Positions 10,521 to 11,931 of a DNA stretch of 11,931 nt are shown here, piece by piece. The DNA comes from Deltaproteobacteria bacterium (GTDB lineage: Bacteria > Desulfobacterota_B > Binatia > UBA9968), in assembly GCA_022545745.1 (NCBI GenBank), contig JACZQL010000006.1, positions 1-11,931 on the forward strand, in the 5' to 3' direction. The position numbers were made by a program, and so were the translations under genes. Under the pieces are notes generated by a model. It made no database searches. It worked only from the letters and a program-made list of their open reading frames with translations, and was not told the DNA's origin. Every line of letters begins with the position of its first letter. The first letter of the stretch is position 1.

Positions 10521-11401
10521 CTTTTTTCCTTCAGACCTTCATCCAGGGCTTCCATCAGGACCTCTTGGGCTGCCGCAATGCCCTGGCCGAACTTTACCGG
10601 AAAGCCTAACCTTTTCAACCCCATCTCCAGCGCGCTCACAGCTACAATCACGTCGAATGCCCCCATGTATCCCACGTGGGCAATGCGGATGATCTTCCCC
10701 CGTAGTTGGTCCTGTCCCTCGGCAAAGATAATGCCCATACGGTCTCGGAGATAATCCAACAGTTGATCCGCGTCCATATTTTTCGGCACAAATATCCCGG
10801 TGACCGCTGGACTCGGGTTCTCAGGGGCAAGAAGCCCAAGCCCCAGTGCTGTCGCCGCCGCCCTGGTGGCTCGCGCCAATCGCTCATGGCGGGCGTATAC
10901 CCGATCCGGTCCTTCCTCCAGGATCTTTTTGAGCGCTGCACGCAGGCCGAGGATGAGCGAAATGGCCGGGGTAAAGGCCGTCGTTCCCTTAGCCTGGCTC
11001 TTTCGCTCCAGCGCCAGATCGAAGTCGTAGGCCGGGTTGCCATCGACCATTCTCGTGTCCTCTATGGAGCAACCGGAAAGCCCTGCTTCGCGGGCAAGCC
11101 TGACGGTCTCGGCAACCTCGGCTGGGTCGTCCCCGAAACCGTTTTCGAGATCGCCCGTGACGGGTAGCGGCGTCGCCGCAACGATCTGTTCGGCATGGTG
11201 AAGAGCCTCATCGCGGGTCACATGCCCCAAGTCTGGGCGGCCCAACGTGAAAGCGAAGCCGGCGCTGGTGGTGGCCAGCGCCTTCGCCCCTGAAGCTGCC
11301 ATCAGCCGCGCCGAACCCATGTCCCAGGGATTCGGAACCACGAAGCAACCCGATTGGTGAAGTTCGAAGAACGTCCGATGACGCTCGGCCAGGCTCGTCA
11401 T
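10517..11401 (-). CDS. Chimeric ORF: PEP mutase-family N half, class V aminotransferase C half
   Basis: A 294-residue open frame made of two unrelated halves. Residues 1 to about 130 match the isocitrate lyase/PEP mutase superfamily: NPWDMGSARL, TTSAGFAFTLG, then the metal-site segment GDLENGFGD at 83-91 and GCSIED at 110-115. Its TIM barrel stops about halfway. Residues from about 134 match the C-terminal domain of an alanine-glyoxylate/serine-pyruvate type class V aminotransferase: TTAFTPAISLILGL, then a substrate-domain run with GQDQLRGKIIRIAHVGYMGAFDV. The half with the PLP-binding Lys is absent. The ATG at 11401 has GGAGGA nine bases upstream, so it is chosen over an ATG 105 bases further out. 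The aminotransferase half is in its expected place, overlapping serA by four bases. The join is in frame near 11002-11030. Neither activity is expected from this product. It is either a contig mis-join or a true fusion. Confidence 0.75.
10526..10531 (-). promoter_or_regulatory. Ribosome binding site for the serA TTG start
   Basis: AAGGAA on the minus strand, five bases before the TTG at 10520, inside the end of the aminotransferase coding sequence. The TTGA overlap and this site together suggest reinitiation after the upstream gene. Confidence 0.6.
11002..11030 (-). other. Fusion junction between PEP mutase and aminotransferase sequences
   Basis: The encoded residues YDFDLALERK (125-134) could belong to either parent: PEP mutase relatives usually have Y-D-x-x-L-A-x-E-R here, and the aminotransferases have a F-D-L-x-x-E-x-K-type segment here (both recalled from family patterns). 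Base composition changes close to this point, with higher GC to the right. This is the pattern expected when two templates are joined at a short shared stretch. Confidence 0.6.
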
Positions 11402-11605
11402 ACGCCCTGCTCCTCCAGTTTTCTGATCATACCTGTGTGTCAACGAGGCTCCGGCGCCACCGGCGCTTTCGCATCGCGAGTCGACAACACGAGGTGATGA
11501 CACCATCGGCAGTGTCGCTCGCGTTGGCGGATAGGGTCCTTGCTATTGGTTGACAGTCGGGAACAAAGGTTCAGGTAGGAGGCTTGAGACCGAGGAGAAG
11601 AGGAC
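11402..11605. promoter_or_regulatory. Divergent intergenic region before the ATP-grasp gene
   Basis: 204 bases separate the PEP mutase-like start (11401, minus) from the ATP-grasp start (11606, plus). Promoters for both would be expected here. TTGACA is present at 11550-11555 on the plus strand without a convincing -10 at the right distance. No repeat, RNA gene or operator is recognised. Confidence 0.3.
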
Positions 11606-11931
11606 ATGACCCGAGACAATCCACACGCCCGCGTAGGTATCTTGTACGAACATCCGCTCTGGTTCGAGCCGCTGTTCGACGAGCTCGACCGACGGGATAT
11701 CCCGTTCGACCGGATCGACGCTTCGAGCCTCTCCTACGACCCGATGGTGACCTCTCTGCCGTACAGCGTGGTCGTGAACCGGATGAGCCCTTCCGCTTGG
11801 CTGCGCGGCGCGGGGTCTTCGGTGTTCTCCACCCTGAACTACCTGGCCTACCTCGAAGACATCGGGGTTCCGGTGATCAACGGCCGCCAGGCATTCAGCT
11901 ACGAGATCTCCAAGGCGCGTCAGATCACGCT
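11606..11931 (+). CDS. RimK-like ATP-grasp protein, 5' part only
   Basis: The first 108 codons of a gene cut by the window edge, starting at ATG 11606 after the purine-rich GAGGAGAAGAGG. The translation begins MTRDNPHARVGILYEHPLWF and continues with VVVNRMSPSAWLRG, then STLNYLAYLEDIGVPVINGR and AFSYEISKARQIT. This layout (a pre-ATP-grasp domain, a V-x-N-R-x-S motif, a helix, VPVING, then a Ser-Lys segment leading to the ATP-grasp lobe) is that of RimK-like carboxylate-amine ligases. The ATP-binding and metal residues lie beyond the window, so the ligase activity and substrate are inferred only. Codon third positions are strongly GC-rich, unlike the genes left of 10500. It is divergent from the PEP mutase-like fragment. 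Confidence 0.7.
   Translation, partial: MTRDNPHARVGILYEHPLWFEPLFDELDRRDIPFDRIDASSLSYDPMVTSLPYSVVVNRMSPSAWLRGAGSSVFSTLNYLAYLEDIGVPVINGRQAFSYEISKARQIT

Noticed and set aside
11426..11443. TTGACA and TATGAT on the minus strand upstream of the PEP mutase-like start
   Set aside because: The two boxes are only six bases apart, far from the roughly 17-base spacing of a sigma-70 promoter, and the TATGAT lies close to the ribosome binding site.
11550..11578. TTGACA as a -35 box for the ATP-grasp gene
   Set aside because: The hexamer 17 bases downstream is AGGTAG, a poor -10; no better one is found at 16 to 18 bases.

Overview
The window looks like bacterial chromosome, probably from an uncultured Gram-negative lineage of the deltaproteobacterial or NC10 type. 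The clues are a lipobox lipoprotein, a secreted gamma-glutamyltransferase, an aminotransferase–serA–purA gene order, a membrane-fused spermidine-synthase-like protein, and moderate GC with frequent TTG starts. This placement is a judgement from gene content only. Nothing in the window is clearly phage, transposon or CRISPR.

Region 1 (about 34-5671, minus strand) is a compact run of five genes read right to left. They are a UvrD/PcrA-type helicase, a polytopic membrane protein with a spermidine-synthase-like domain, a metzincin-type zinc protease lipoprotein that overlaps it by 38 bases, a TrmJ-like tRNA ribose methyltransferase, and an isochorismatase-fold hydrolase in which Gly replaces the usual catalytic Cys. 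Gaps are 19 to 56 bases, so one transcript is plausible. The genes share no obvious pathway. The 56-base gap before trmJ is mostly a heptameric repeat.

Region 2 (5672-7543) is a 183-base divergent intergenic stretch followed by a secreted gamma-glutamyltransferase on the plus strand. It runs convergently into Region 3.

Region 3 (7516 to about 11000, minus strand) is an amino-acid and purine biosynthesis operon: the C-terminal half of a class V aminotransferase, then serA (overlapping by 4 bases), then purA. It ends in a strong intrinsic terminator that lies partly inside the 3' end of the convergent ggt gene. serA and the aminotransferase probably cooperate in serine synthesis; purA makes adenylosuccinate.

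Region 4 (about 11000-11931) differs in character: higher GC by eye, with GC-rich third codon positions. It holds the N-terminal half of a PEP mutase/isocitrate lyase superfamily protein (minus strand) and, divergently, the start of a RimK-like ATP-grasp protein cut by the window end. The PEP mutase half is fused in frame to the aminotransferase half at about 11002-11030. Neither enzyme is complete, so this is either an assembly chimera or a real illegitimate recombination. It is the most notable point in the window. I did not find a convincing new multi-gene system.
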